A program made the translations under genes and the position numbers. Positions 9,139-19,700 of a stretch of 64,000 bases of DNA are shown here, one piece after another. Source of the stretch: Gemmatimonadaceae bacterium. GTDB taxonomy: Bacteria > Gemmatimonadota > Gemmatimonadetes > Gemmatimonadales > Gemmatimonadaceae. The stretch is taken from positions 124,001 to 188,000 of the forward strand of contig DASYSS010000022.1 in NCBI GenBank assembly GCA_036003045.1. The letters are read 5' to 3'. The notes beneath the pieces were generated by a model that made no database searches, was not told where the DNA came from, and was given only the letters and a program-made list of their open reading frames with translations. Numbering within the stretch: position 1 is the stretch's first letter; every line of letters begins with the position of its first letter.

Positions 9139-9857
9139 CACGAAACCGGATGGTTGTCCGGATCCCACCGATGGATGGAGTCGGCGACACCCTGAAGATG
9201 CTTCCGCATGCGCTCGACGCCGAGCGGTTCATCCCGGTTTTCCAGCGCCTCGAGGATGGCGAGATGCTCACGGTGGTCGCGCTCCCGCGAACCGAAAATG
9301 CCGAGGATCAAGCGCTGCTCCTCGGTGAAGAGATCGCGCAGCACGTCGAGCAGCTGGAGCAGCACCGTGTTGCCGGACGCGATCGCGATCTGACGGTGGA
9401 ACCCCATGTTCGTCTCGTTCAGCACGACGTCGTCGTCGAAGTTGTCGCCGGCCTGCTTGAGCAGCCGGCGCATCTCGACCAAATCCTCGAGCGTCGCGTT
9501 CTTCACGGCCTCGGAGACGGATTTCATCTCGAGGGGCATGCGCGTGTCGATGAGATCGAGCAGCAGCTTCTTGGTGACCGTGCCGGGGTAGTCCGGGCTC
9601 GCCAGGACGAGAACCTCCTCGCTGCGGCTCACGTAGACGCCCGAGCCATGGCGAATCTCGACGATGCCCATCGTCTCGAGCTTTTTGAGCGCTTCGCGGA
9701 TCGTCGGGTGGCCGACGCTGAATCGCTTGGCCATTTCCATGATCGGCGGCAGGCGGTCGCCCTGGCCGTAATCGCCCTTTTGTATCATGGCGCGGATCCG
9801 CTGCGCGAGCTTGTCGGACAAGCTCTGCTTCAGAACCGGCGCGAATGCGTCTCTCAT
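9138..9857 (-). CDS. GntR-family regulator, FadR/FCD type
   Basis: A 239-residue transcription factor. The N-terminal winged helix (LSDKLAQRIRAMIQKGDYGQGDRLPP ... HPTIREALKKLETMGIVEIRHGSGVYV) is classic GntR. The C-terminal part is an all-helical FCD effector domain (DLIDTRMPLEMKSVSEAV, then HRQIAIASGN). FCD regulators often sense organic or sugar acids, and family members regulate hexuronate genes, so a uronate or xylonate ligand is plausible here; this is inference. The gene sits between two GH10 xylanase genes and is translationally coupled to the downstream one by TGATG, so the regulator is co-expressed with its probable targets. No matching operator was identified with confidence. Confidence 0.92.
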   Translation of the reverse strand: MRDAFAPVLKQSLSDKLAQRIRAMIQKGDYGQGDRLPPIMEMAKRFSVGHPTIREALKKLETMGIVEIRHGSGVYVSRSEEVLVLASPDYPGTVTKKLLLDLIDTRMPLEMKSVSEAVKNATLEDLVEMRRLLKQAGDNFDDDVVLNETNMGFHRQIAIASGNTVLLQLLDVLRDLFTEEQRLILGIFGSRERDHREHLAILEALENRDEPLGVERMRKHLQGVADSIHRWDPDNHPVS

Positions 9858-9882
9858 TGGGCCGTCTCCAGTGGGGCGGTGC

Positions 9883-11019
9883 CTACCGCGCTGTGGCGCG
9901 GGCGGCCACCGACATCACCGCGTCGAACGCCGGTTTCGGGCGATCGGCTCGGTCGAACAACAGCGGATAACTGGTCCGCCCGGGGACGGGCCAGTTGTTC
10001 AGCCATGAGTCGCCATCACCGACGCCCCAGAAGGTAACGCGGTCGATGACGTTCCGATGGGATGCGAAAACGCGAAACAGGTCGGCGTACCGCGCGGCGA
10101 GGGCGCGCTGCACCGAGTCGGGGAGTCCGGCGGCATACGGATTCGCGGCCGCCGACGCCTGGCCTCGAGTCGCGACGTCGGCCCCGCGGTTCTGCGTGGC
10201 CGGCGGAAGAATGTCGACGTCGAGCTCGGTGATGTTGACCTTCACTCCGGTGGCGCTCAGCGCACGGATGGTCGAATCGACCTGCGCGACGCTCGGCCAG
10301 TCCATCTTGTCGTGGCTCTGTGAGCCGACGGCGTACACGGGAACGCCGGCCGCTTGCAACCGCTTCACCAGCGCGACGGCGCCGTTTCGTTTCGGCGCGT
10401 TGTCGAGCGAATAGTCGTTGTAGTAGAGCTGCGCGCTCGGATCGGCTTCGTGCGCGAACTGGAACGCCTTCACCAGATAATCCTCGCCGATGATCGTATA
10501 CCACGGAGAACGGCGAAGCGACCCGTCATCGTTCAGCGCTTCGTTCACCACGTCCCAACCCTTGATGCGTCCCTTGTACCGGCCGACCACCGTGAAGATG
10601 TGGTCGCGCATCCGGGCGAGCAGGGTGTCGCGGCTCACCGGATTCCCGGCGCCGTCCTGGAACACCCAGCGGGGCACCTGGCTGTGCCACACGAGCGTGT
10701 GTCCGACGATGAACATGCCGTGGCGCGTCCCGAAGTCGACGTAGCGGTCGGCGGCGGCGAAGTCGTACACACCGAGGCCCGGATGCACGTGCTCCCACTT
10801 CAGCACGTTCTCCGGTGTGATGGTGTTGAACTGACGGACGATGAGCGTCGCGCCGACCGTGTCGCGCCCCGTGAACTGGTTTTCGTTCACCGCCGCGCCG
10901 ACGTGGAACGATCCGGCGAATGCGTCCTTGAGCGACGACGGCGCGCCGCCGCCGGTGTTCATTCCGCCGTGCGTGCAGCCGCAGACTGCCAGCGACGAGA
11001 AGGCGAGCGCGAGTTTCAC
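9883..11019 (-). CDS. Endo-1,4-beta-xylanase GH10, second copy
   Basis: A GH10 xylanase of 378 residues from the chosen GTG. The acid/base is E160 in GWDVVNEALND, the nucleophile is E265 in VNITELDVD, and VGHTLVWHSQVPRWVF lines the substrate cleft. The N-terminus VKLALAFSSLAVCGC resembles a lipoprotein signal. An in-frame ATG at 11088 would add 23 arginine-rich residues but overlap the transporter gene; the GTG at 11019 lies 10 bases after the transporter stop and is preferred with moderate confidence. Identity to the other GH10 looks low away from the active site, so the two probably differ in substrate length preference or location rather than being a recent duplication. Confidence 0.9.
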   Translation of the reverse strand: MKLALAFSSLAVCGCTHGGMNTGGGAPSSLKDAFAGSFHVGAAVNENQFTGRDTVGATLIVRQFNTITPENVLKWEHVHPGLGVYDFAAADRYVDFGTRHGMFIVGHTLVWHSQVPRWVFQDGAGNPVSRDTLLARMRDHIFTVVGRYKGRIKGWDVVNEALNDDGSLRRSPWYTIIGEDYLVKAFQFAHEADPSAQLYYNDYSLDNAPKRNGAVALVKRLQAAGVPVYAVGSQSHDKMDWPSVAQVDSTIRALSATGVKVNITELDVDILPPATQNRGADVATRGQASAAANPYAAGLPDSVQRALAARYADLFRVFASHRNVIDRVTFWGVGDGDSWLNNWPVPGRTSYPLLFDRADRPKPAFDAVMSVAARATAR

Positions 11020-11029
11020 TCGATGGCGA

Positions 11030-12583
11030 CTATTTGAGGATCGCAAGCGATCCCTCCTTTCCGACCAGGGTTCCGGGAGCAGCGACACCGACTCCGCCTT
11101 CGTACGATCGGCGGCGCTCTTCCAGCTCCGCCGCCATCCGTTCGTTGACGGAGCGGTTGATTCGATAGAAGAAGAGACACGCGACGACGATGCAGAGACA
11201 GATCGCCGGATACACGCTCACGGTCAGCCGAATGCCCATGAGCGCGTGCTCGGTCTGCGTCGCGTTCGCGCGATAGCCATAGCCGGACAGCAGCCAGCCG
11301 GCGATCGCGCCGCCGAGGCTCAGACCCGTCTTGAGTGCGAAAAGGATCGTGGCGAAGACGACGCCGGTTGTACGCCGTCCGGTCTTCCACTCGGCGTAGT
11401 CGGCGACGTCGGCGAACATCGCCCAGATCAGCGGGATCGTCGGCGCGTACGAGAGCGCGCGAATGAGCTCGAGCCCATAGGTCGCCTCGATCGAGCTCGC
11501 CGGGAGCAGGATGAACGCGGCGAGGAAGATCGTCGTGAGCGAGAACCCGACGAGCGCCACGGCACGTTTGCCGAACCGCATCGCCAGGTACGTCGACATC
11601 ACCACGCCGACGACGGTGACCGCCTGGCTCGCGATGTTGAACAGGCTGAACCCGACCGATGCCACGTTCGAGCGATCCGCGGTCAGGATCAACCCGAGCA
11701 CGTTCATGACGTAGTGGCCGCCGTCGGGCTGCGCGGCCGTCGCCTGCGGCAAGCCGATCCGCTGGATGAACTCGGCGAGGCGTGCCTGGTCGACGTAGTA
11801 GTTGAAGTAGTAGAACATCGTGCCGCCGCGCATCGCCACGAACACGAAGTGCGCGAGCGTGAGCACGAACATCGCCAACCACGGACCGTTGCGGAGCAGA
11901 TTCTTGAGATCTCGGCGCGCGTCCGATCGCTGCTGCGGCGGCGGCTGGATGCGCTCGCGCGTCGTCGCGAACGTGATGACGAAGCACACGACGCACACCA
12001 CGGCCCAGAGCGTCATCGTCATGCGCCAGCCGGCCGCGTTGTTGCCGTGGCCGAACTTGGCGACGAGCGGCAATGTGAATCCGCCGACGATCAACTGCGC
12101 CAGCATCGCGGCCACGAAGCGGTACGACGACAGCGACGTGCGCTCGTTCGAGTCCCCCGTCATCACGCCGCTCAGCGCCGAATACGGCGTGTTGTTCGCC
12201 GAGTAGAGCGTCATGAGCGCGATGTTCGTGAAGGCGACCCAGGCGATCGTCCCCGCCGTGCCGAAACCGGGCACGGTGTACGCGAGCACCATCACGACGG
12301 CCCAGGGCACCGCGGTCCACAGCACCCACGGCCGGAATTTTCCCCAGCGGGTGTTCGTGCGATCGGCCAGCACGCCCATCATCGGATCGAAGAACGCGTC
12401 CCACAGGCGCCCGACGAGCAGCATCGTGCCGGCGACGCCGGCCGCCACGCCCATCGTGTCGGTGTAGAAGTTCAGCTGGAACAGAATCATCGTCATGAAG
12501 ACGAAGTTGGCCGCGGCGTCGCCGAGGCTGTATCCAGCTTTCTCGATGAACGGAAGTCGCTCCGTGGTTTGCGGCTTGGCCAT
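11030..12583 (-). CDS. GPH-family glycoside/pentoside:cation symporter
   Basis: A 517-residue polytopic inner-membrane protein of the glycoside-pentoside-hexuronide cation symporter family. The N-terminus KAGYSLGDAAANFVFMTMILFQLNFYTD and the motif GRLWDAFFDPMMGVLADRTNTRWGKFRPW are diagnostic. Twelve hydrophobic segments are expected. An unusually long central region with PQATAAQPDGGHY between transmembrane segments includes an extra 30-40 residues compared with short members. Its place between GH3 and GH10 genes makes xylo-oligosaccharides or (methyl)glucuronoxylo-oligosaccharides the likely substrates, feeding the cytoplasmic GH3. The gene starts 17 bases after the GH3 stop. Confidence 0.9.
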   Translation of the reverse strand: MAKPQTTERLPFIEKAGYSLGDAAANFVFMTMILFQLNFYTDTMGVAAGVAGTMLLVGRLWDAFFDPMMGVLADRTNTRWGKFRPWVLWTAVPWAVVMVLAYTVPGFGTAGTIAWVAFTNIALMTLYSANNTPYSALSGVMTGDSNERTSLSSYRFVAAMLAQLIVGGFTLPLVAKFGHGNNAAGWRMTMTLWAVVCVVCFVITFATTRERIQPPPQQRSDARRDLKNLLRNGPWLAMFVLTLAHFVFVAMRGGTMFYYFNYYVDQARLAEFIQRIGLPQATAAQPDGGHYVMNVLGLILTADRSNVASVGFSLFNIASQAVTVVGVVMSTYLAMRFGKRAVALVGFSLTTIFLAAFILLPASSIEATYGLELIRALSYAPTIPLIWAMFADVADYAEWKTGRRTTGVVFATILFALKTGLSLGGAIAGWLLSGYGYRANATQTEHALMGIRLTVSVYPAICLCIVVACLFFYRINRSVNERMAAELEERRRSYEGGVGVAAPGTLVGKEGSLAILK

Positions 12584-12600
12584 GTCGCGAGTGGCTCCGT

Positions 12601-14934
12601 CTAGGGATGCGGGGCGCGCGCGGCGTCGACGCGGAGCACGACGGTCTCGAGGTCTTCGTCGCGCGACGATGTGCCCACCATGACCCGAAACTCGCCCGGT
12701 TCGACGACGCGCCGCATCGCGACGTCGTAGAACGAGAGCGAGCTTGCATCGATCGGGATGGCGACCGTCGTCTGTTCGCCGGGATTCAACCGAACTTTCG
12801 CGAACCCTTTGAGCTCCTTCACCGGCCGCGTCACCGAGCTCACGACGTCGCGGACATACATCTGAATGACCTCACCGCCGGCGCGGTCGCCCGTGTTCTT
12901 CACGTCGACCCGAACCATCGTCGCGCCTGCGGGTGATATCACGGCGTGGTCGAGACGAACGTTCGTGAGCGCGAAGCTCGTGTAGCTCAGCCCGAAGCCG
13001 AACGGATAGAGCGGCGAGACGTCGTCGAACAGATAGCCGCGCCGCGCGGACGGCTTGTGGTTGTAGAACGCCGGGACGTGGCCGGCCGATCGCGCCACGG
13101 TGATCGGAAGCTTACCGGCCGGGTTGTTCTCGCCGAACAGCGTCTCGGCGACCGCACGTCCATTTTCCTGGCCAAGATACCAGCACTCCAGAATCGCCGG
13201 CACTTTTTCCGTGAGGTGCACGAATGAAAGCGGCCGGCCGTTGAACACGAGCGCGACCACCGGCTTGCCGGTCGCGACCATCGCGTCAACGAGCTCGTTC
13301 TGTCGGCCAAGGAGCTCGAGGCTCGCGCGATCTCCCATGTGGCGAAGGTTCCACGCCTCGCGCGACGTCTGTTCGTTGCCGCCGATGGCCAGCACGATGA
13401 CGTCGGCGCGCCTCGCGACGTTGACCGCCTCGGCGATCTGCCGCCGGTCCTGGGCGGGGTCGCTCGCGACGACGTCGTCGGCGTTCCAGGAGCCGTCGAG
13501 CGTGATCTTGCAGCCTTCGCTGTAGAGGACCTGCGCGTGGTCGCCGACGAAGTCGCGGATGCCCTGGAGCACGGTGACGTCGTGCTTGGGAACGCCGCTG
13601 TAGCCGCCGAGCAGACTGCGATTCGCGTTTGGCCCGATCACGGCGATCGTGCCGATCGATCGCAGGTCCAGAGGAAGCAGATCGCCGTCGTTCTTGAGCA
13701 GCGTGATCGTCTCGCGCGCCGCCTGGAGTGAGAGATCGCGATGCGCGTCGGACCCCACGACGCGATCCGCTTCGTCGGGATCGACGTACGGGTCGTCGAA
13801 CAGTCCGAGCGCGAACTTCGCGGCGAGCATCGGCGCGACGAGCTCGTCGAGCTCACGCTCGGCGAGCGAGCCGTCGCGAACGAGCTCTGTAAGATGGAGG
13901 TAGCAATCAGGTTCAGGCAGCTCGATGTTGACGCCGGCACGGACGGCGAGGAGGCACGCCTCCCGCTTGTCGTGCGCGACGTGGTGCCCGTGCGTCTCCG
14001 GGCGATCCGAGAGCTCCCAGATCGCGTAGTAGTCGGAGACGATGAAACCCTCGAAGCCCCACTCGTCGCGCAGCACGTCGCGCAGCAGCCAGCGATTGGC
14101 GTGCGACGGAATGCCGTCCACCTCGTTGTACGATGCCATCACGCTGAGCGCACCGGCCTCGCGGATCGCCGCCTCGAAGGTGGAGAGAAAGGTCTCGCGG
14201 AGTACGCGCGCCGACACGTTGGCGGGCGCGCAGTTCATGCCTGATTCCGGCTGCCCGTGCGCCACGAAGTGCTTGAGTGTCGCGATGACGCGCGCTCTGT
14301 CGCGGAACGTAGCGTCGCCCTGGAATCCGCGTACCGCGGCGATCCCCATGCGCGAGACGAGGTATGGATCTTCGCCGAAGGTCTCTTCGACGCGTCCCCA
14401 GCGCGGATCGCGCGCGACATCCACCACCGGCGTGAGCGCCTGGTGGGTTCCGCGGACGCGCGCCTCGAGCGCGGTCATCGTGTACAACGTTTCCACGAGC
14501 GTCGGGTTGAACGTCGCCGCCAATCCGATGGGTTGCGAAAAGCTCGTCGCGCCAGGCGCGGCGTGTCCATGCAGACACTCCTCGTGGAAGATCACCGGAA
14601 TCCCGAGCCGGCTCTCCTCGAGGAAAAATTTCTGAATGGCGTTGGTGAGATCGGCCTGCTGGCGCGCCGTGCGGCCGCCGCCGGCGTCGCTCGGCCGGCC
14701 GACCTGTCCGATGCCGTTTCCGTGGCCGAACGAGGCGCGCGCTTTCTCGAGGTCGAACTCGCCGCGCGCGTCGACCAGCGTGGTGGCCTTCTGCTGCCAC
14801 ACGCACATCATCTGAGCCGCTTTCTCGTCGAGGGTCATGCGCGAGAGCAAGTCGGCGACCCGCTGCTCCACCGTCAGCGAGGCGTCCTGGTACGGCGCGC
14901 CGCTGACGGTGGAGCTCATCCCTTCAACCGCCAT
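12601..14934 (-). CDS. Cytoplasmic GH3 beta-xylosidase/beta-glucosidase
   Basis: A 777-residue GH3 enzyme without a signal peptide. It has the TIM-barrel domain (DLLSRMTLDEKAAQMM, ARDPRWGRVEETFGEDPYLVSRMG), nucleophile D301 in FIVSDYYAIWEL, the alpha/beta sandwich (TIAVIGPNANRSLLGGYSG) and a C-terminal fibronectin-III-like domain (NTGDRAGGEVIQMYVRD). I chose the ATG at 14934, five bases after the SusD stop; another ATG five codons later is possible. The cytoplasmic location and the adjacent GPH symporter suggest it completes breakdown of imported xylo-oligosaccharides, complementing the exported GH3 at 5126. Substrate specificity between xylosides and glucosides cannot be told from motifs alone. 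Confidence 0.92.
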   Translation of the reverse strand: MAVEGMSSTVSGAPYQDASLTVEQRVADLLSRMTLDEKAAQMMCVWQQKATTLVDARGEFDLEKARASFGHGNGIGQVGRPSDAGGGRTARQQADLTNAIQKFFLEESRLGIPVIFHEECLHGHAAPGATSFSQPIGLAATFNPTLVETLYTMTALEARVRGTHQALTPVVDVARDPRWGRVEETFGEDPYLVSRMGIAAVRGFQGDATFRDRARVIATLKHFVAHGQPESGMNCAPANVSARVLRETFLSTFEAAIREAGALSVMASYNEVDGIPSHANRWLLRDVLRDEWGFEGFIVSDYYAIWELSDRPETHGHHVAHDKREACLLAVRAGVNIELPEPDCYLHLTELVRDGSLAERELDELVAPMLAAKFALGLFDDPYVDPDEADRVVGSDAHRDLSLQAARETITLLKNDGDLLPLDLRSIGTIAVIGPNANRSLLGGYSGVPKHDVTVLQGIRDFVGDHAQVLYSEGCKITLDGSWNADDVVASDPAQDRRQIAEAVNVARRADVIVLAIGGNEQTSREAWNLRHMGDRASLELLGRQNELVDAMVATGKPVVALVFNGRPLSFVHLTEKVPAILECWYLGQENGRAVAETLFGENNPAGKLPITVARSAGHVPAFYNHKPSARRGYLFDDVSPLYPFGFGLSYTSFALTNVRLDHAVISPAGATMVRVDVKNTGDRAGGEVIQMYVRDVVSSVTRPVKELKGFAKVRLNPGEQTTVAIPIDASSLSFYDVAMRRVVEPGEFRVMVGTSSRDEDLETVVLRVDAARAPHP

Positions 14935-14939
14935 GAGCG

Positions 14940-16766
14940 TCAGTACCCTGGGTTCTGCGGGTACTTCGGCCCGATCAACACACCATCGATCTGGGACTGC
15001 GGGATCGGACGGAGCGCGTGCCGGAGCGCGAGGTTCGTGGCGTGCGGGTTGAACTTCTTGACGCGATCCACGAAGTACTGCGAGCCGACGCGAACGAGGT
15101 CGTACCACCGCGTGAACTCGCCCGCCATCTCACGCTCCCGCTCTTCCATGACGTAGTCGATGTTCATCTGCGCGGCCGTGACGTTGTAGTCGTTCTTGTG
15201 CGCCGGGCTCGCCGCGCGGACGTGCAGCACGTTGATCATCTGCGCCGCTTCCGCCGGGTTGTTGAGCTGCACGTCGGCCTCCGCCGCGACGAGATACATC
15301 TCGCCGAGACGCAGGATGACCTGCACCTTGCCGCCTTCTTGCGCGGTGAGGTTGGCGCGCAGGTTGTCCTGATACTTCTTGAGCGACGGGAAATGCTGCC
15401 AGTTGAAGAAGCCGTCGTTCGCGTTGTTCCGGTCGCCGCAGTAGGTCGCGGCGGTCGGCTGCGCGACTTGGTCGGTCGGGCACGGCGTGAGGATCTCGTA
15501 CGCCTTGCTCTGACGCTGCGCCGTGGTCACGCCGAACGGGTAGTACACGGCCGCCGTGTCGCCGACGTTCACCGTCGCGTTGCTCGTGCACGACGGGCAG
15601 GTTCCCACGGGATTCTTCACGCCGCCGACCGTCGCGATCCACGTCGTCTGGAAGGTCGCGTCGAAGCGCGTGTCGAGGATGTCGCTCGCGCCCGGCGTGC
15701 CGATGTACTTGTTCCAGAGGCTCAGTTCGTACGGCGTCGGCATGAGGCGGCGGAACGGGCGGCCGTTGTTCAAGTCGCGCGGCGTGCCCGCCCAGATGCC
15801 GTTGTTGTCGTATTGGCCGAGGAAGACGAGGTGGAGGTAGTTGTACTCGTTGTCGGCGTCGACGTTGGTCGCGTTGTAGACGCCGTTCGGCCCGAACTGC
15901 ACGGTGAAGATGAATTCCTTCCGGTTGCCCTGATATCCCGTGTTTTCACAGTATCCGGTCCGGCCCGGATCGGCGGGACGCGCGACGCACCAGAGGTCCG
16001 CGAACACCGGCTCGAGCGAGTACGTCCCGGAAGCGATGACCGCCTTCGCGTCGGCGAGCGCCGCCTGGAAGTCGGCCTGCTTGCCGGGCGAGTAGTCCTT
16101 GTAGGCGCGGGTGAGATACACCTTGGAGCGCAACGCCTGCGCCGCGCCCTTCGTCGCTCGGCCGAAGTCCGCCTGCGTCACGGGAAGCAGCGTAATCGCA
16201 GAATCCAGATCGGCGAGGATCGCGGCGTACACGCTCGCCGCCGGATCGCGCACGGCGCTCTGCTGCACGCCCTTGTTTTCGTGCACCGAGAGAGTCACGT
16301 CGCCGAACTGCTGCACGAGCGTGAAGTAGTTGAGCGCGCGCAGGAAGTGCGCTTCGCCGAGGAGCGAGTTCTTCACCGCGGCGGACAGTCCCTGCGTGGC
16401 CGGTCCGCGATCGAGCGCCGCGTTGAGCGTGTTGATCGCCTGATACGCCGGGTTCCACGTGTTGGCGAGCGGCGCGACCGTGCTGTTCAAGCCGCCGCCA
16501 TAGCTGTCGAAATCCTTGTTGTTGGATCCCGACTGGTCGGCGGCCATCCAGGTGTCCGTACCGACCTGCGTCAGCGACAGCAGCTGTTCGCGGCCATAGA
16601 AGCCGCGCAGCTGGGCGTAGCTGGCGATGACGGCGGAGTTGAGACCGTCGGGCGTGGAGTAATACTCGCTGCTCACGCCGGTGATCAGTTTTTCGTCGAG
16701 ATTGACGCAGCCGAAGGCTCCGGCAACGAGCCCCAGCGTCACGGTCGACATCAGTATGCGCTTCAT
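14940..16766 (-). CDS. susD: SusD/RagB-like outer-membrane glycan-binding lipoprotein
   Basis: A 608-residue lipoprotein with signal MKRILMSTVTLGLVAGAFGC, lipobox AFGC. The N-terminal LDEKLITGVSSEYYSTPDG and the C-terminal REREMAGEFTRWYDLVRVG ... ALRPIPQSQIDG are SusD-family signatures, and tetratricopeptide-like helices lie between. SusD caps the SusC barrel and captures glycan at the cell surface. The reading frame extends upstream of the ATG at 16766 but that part is antisense-like coding of SusC, so the lipoprotein start is correct. It lies 32 bases downstream of susC and five bases upstream of GH3. Context predicts xylan or xylo-oligosaccharide binding. Confidence 0.95.
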   Translation of the reverse strand: MKRILMSTVTLGLVAGAFGCVNLDEKLITGVSSEYYSTPDGLNSAVIASYAQLRGFYGREQLLSLTQVGTDTWMAADQSGSNNKDFDSYGGGLNSTVAPLANTWNPAYQAINTLNAALDRGPATQGLSAAVKNSLLGEAHFLRALNYFTLVQQFGDVTLSVHENKGVQQSAVRDPAASVYAAILADLDSAITLLPVTQADFGRATKGAAQALRSKVYLTRAYKDYSPGKQADFQAALADAKAVIASGTYSLEPVFADLWCVARPADPGRTGYCENTGYQGNRKEFIFTVQFGPNGVYNATNVDADNEYNYLHLVFLGQYDNNGIWAGTPRDLNNGRPFRRLMPTPYELSLWNKYIGTPGASDILDTRFDATFQTTWIATVGGVKNPVGTCPSCTSNATVNVGDTAAVYYPFGVTTAQRQSKAYEILTPCPTDQVAQPTAATYCGDRNNANDGFFNWQHFPSLKKYQDNLRANLTAQEGGKVQVILRLGEMYLVAAEADVQLNNPAEAAQMINVLHVRAASPAHKNDYNVTAAQMNIDYVMEEREREMAGEFTRWYDLVRVGSQYFVDRVKKFNPHATNLALRHALRPIPQSQIDGVLIGPKYPQNPGY

Positions 16767-16798
16767 CTGAGTAGTCTCGTGTGTGATGTGGGGTCGGT

Positions 16799-19700
16799 TT
16801 ACCAAACGATGTTCGTGCCGAGAAGGAGCGTCCTGAGCGTCGGGACCGCGCCGCCCAACTCGGGGTCGATGCCGACGTAGCTGGTGTTGATGTACGGGTC
16901 CTGCGCCGTGAAGTAGAACCGCAAGCTGTGCAGACCGAACCGCTGCGCGTCGCGCTGGTTCAGCGTGTAGCCCGCGGTGATGTTGCGGATGCGCCAGTGC
17001 GAGCCGTCGGTGTAGAGGCGCGTCGACGCATAGAGCCGATCCACGCCGCCCGTCGTGGGCGCAGGGTTCTTGTTCGTCGGATTCGTCGGCGTCCAGTAGT
17101 CCAAGTCGGCGATGTTGCCGAAGCGGCCGAAGTAGCTGCGCGGCGTGCCGTCGATGAACGTGTAGTTCCACTTCGCCGTCACGAGCGCCGACAGGTCGAA
17201 GTTGTGGAACGTGACCCGGTTGGACAGGCTGGCCGTCCAGCCCGGATAACTGTCGCCGACGAAGGTGCGGTCGTTGGCGTCGATCTTACCGTCGCCGTTG
17301 ACATCGGCCACGCGCGGGTCGCCGACCTTGAACGTGCTGCCCTTGGCGTTGAACGCGTTCATCGTCGCCGTGTCGGCGTACTGCCAGACGCCGAGATACT
17401 TGTAGTCGTAGAACAGACGGCGGTTCGGATCGTTGTTGATGTTGATCGGGTGTCCGACGAACCAGCCGTTGCCGGCATCGGACGTCGCGCCGCTTGCCAG
17501 CGAGACGATCTCGTTCTTGTTCGTCGACCAGTTGACATCGCTCGTCCAGGTCAGCCCGCGCCAGTTCTGGAGGTTGACCGTGGTGAACGACATCTCGTAG
17601 CCGGTGTTCTTCGTTGCGCCGACGTTCTGCAGCGTCGACGTGAAGCCGGACGTCACCGGCAGCAACTCGGTCAGCAGCAGGTCGTGCGTCTTCATCTTGT
17701 AGTAGTCGAACGTGCCGGAGATGCGGCTGTTGAAGAGTGCGTAGTCCAAGCCGACGTCCGTCTGGTCGGTCCGCTCCCACGAGAGATCGGGGTTCGGAAT
17801 CGTGCCGGGCTTGTAGCCCTGCACGCGCGTCGAGCCGAACGTGTAGAGTCGCGACTGCAATGTGCCTTCCGTTTGATACGGCGAGATCGCCGTGTTGCCC
17901 GTCGAGCCGTAGCTGCCGCGCAGCTTGAGCGCGCTGATCGAGCGGAAGTTGCGGAAGAACGGCTCGTCGCCCACCTGCCACGCCATTCCGACCGACGGGA
18001 ACGTGGCCCACTTGTGTCCCGGCGCGAGACGGCTCGATCCGTCGGACCGCACCGTTCCGGACAGCGAGTAGCGATCGAAGAGCGTGTAGTTCACGCGCGC
18101 CATGTACGACTCGAGCGACCACTGCGAGATCCGGCTCACCTCGTTGCCGGCCGTGCCCGAGCCGAGGTCGTACCAGAGCTGCGTGTTGTACGGCAGGTTC
18201 GACGCGTACAGCGAGTCCTTCGTGAAGTGATCCTGCTGGACGCTGTAGAGACCCGTGATATCGAACTGATGGATACCGCCGAGCGTCTTGTTCAGCCGGA
18301 GAATGTTGTCGAGCGTGTAGGTGAAGTCTTCCTGATTGAACTGCCCGGCCTGCGGCGGCTGCCCCTGGTTCGTGCTGTTCGCGCCGAGGTTCGCGCAGGT
18401 GCCGTGCGTCCACGGACCGTTGTAGCAACCGTCGGTGAGCGCGGTGTAGTCGGGGCCGAAGTTCATGCGATAGGTCAACCCGTTCGTGATGTTCAGTTCT
18501 GCGTACGCCGAGCCGAACACGCGATTGACCGTCTGCTGGCGCGTCACCGACTGCGCCTCGAGCACCGGATTGATGTTGAGCGGATCGTCATCCGGACGCG
18601 GATCGAGCAGACCCGCCGAATCCGGGTTGGTGTAGTTCGTCGGCCTGCCGAGCGGCGTCATGGCCAGCGCGTAGCCGTAGGCGCCGCCGCCTTCACCCTG
18701 GTCGGTCAGGATGCGCGACGTGCTCGCCGTGAGACCCACGCGGAGTCGATCCGATGTGTGATCGAGTGTGGCGAAGGCCGATCCGCGCGTATAACCCTGG
18801 CCGGGGATCACGCCCTGTTGGCCGAAGTAGTTCCCGTTGATCGCGTAGCGCGTGTCGCCGGAACCTCCGTTCGCGCCGCCCTGCAAGCTGCGCTGAAGTC
18901 CGGTACGCAGCACCGCCTTCTGCCAGTCCGTCGTGATGCCCTGTTTGACCGCAAGCTGTTGCTTCGCGGAGGGAAAGAGCTTCGCGAGGCTCGTATCCTG
19001 TCCGTTCGCCGCGGCCGCGTCATGCATGTACTGCACGTACTGCTGGAGGTTCATCATCGGGATGAGCCGAACCGGCGCCTGATTTCCGTAGTACATGTCG
19101 GCGGTGAACTGGGTGTGAATGCCGTCCAGACCGCCCTTCTTCGTCGTCACGAGGATGACGCCGTTCGCGCCTCGGCTCCCGTAGATCGCCGTCGCCGCCG
19201 CATCCTTGAGGATGTCGATCGACTCGATCGTCGACGGATTGAAATCCTGAATGCCGCCGCCGAGCGGCACGCCGTCGACGACATAGAGCGGCTCGTTGCT
19301 CGCCGTGAGCGAGCGAACGCCGCGGATGCGCACGTTCATCGCGGCTCCCGGCTCGTTGCTCGACGCCACAATCTCGACGCCGGCCACGTGTCCCTGCAGC
19401 GCTTTCATCGGATCGCTGGTCGGGATGTCCTGGAGCTGCGCTCCGGTCACGGTGCCGAACGCGCCAGTGACGATGCGGCGCTCCTGCTCACCGTAGCCCG
19501 TCACGACCATGGGCGTGAGCTCGGTGGCCGTCGGCGTCAGCGAGAAGTTCACCGTCGCCGTTTGGCCGCCGACGACTTGGACGGTCGTCGTCGACGAACC
19601 GAAGCCGATGCCGCGGGCCTGAATGTTGTGGGCGCCGCTCGGCACGTTGGCGAGGGTGTATCGGCCGGCGGTGTCCGTCACCGCACCCCGATTCATGCCA

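Noticed and set aside
10841-12604. Plus-strand open frame of 587 codons over the GPH symporter gene
   Set aside because: Composition dominated by Arg, His and Asp with no recognisable motif; the opposite frame encodes a clear transporter.
14934-15108. Longer N-terminus of the intracellular GH3 frame reaching back to 15108
   Set aside because: The extra residues overlap the SusD 3' end and are Pro/Arg-rich with no homology.
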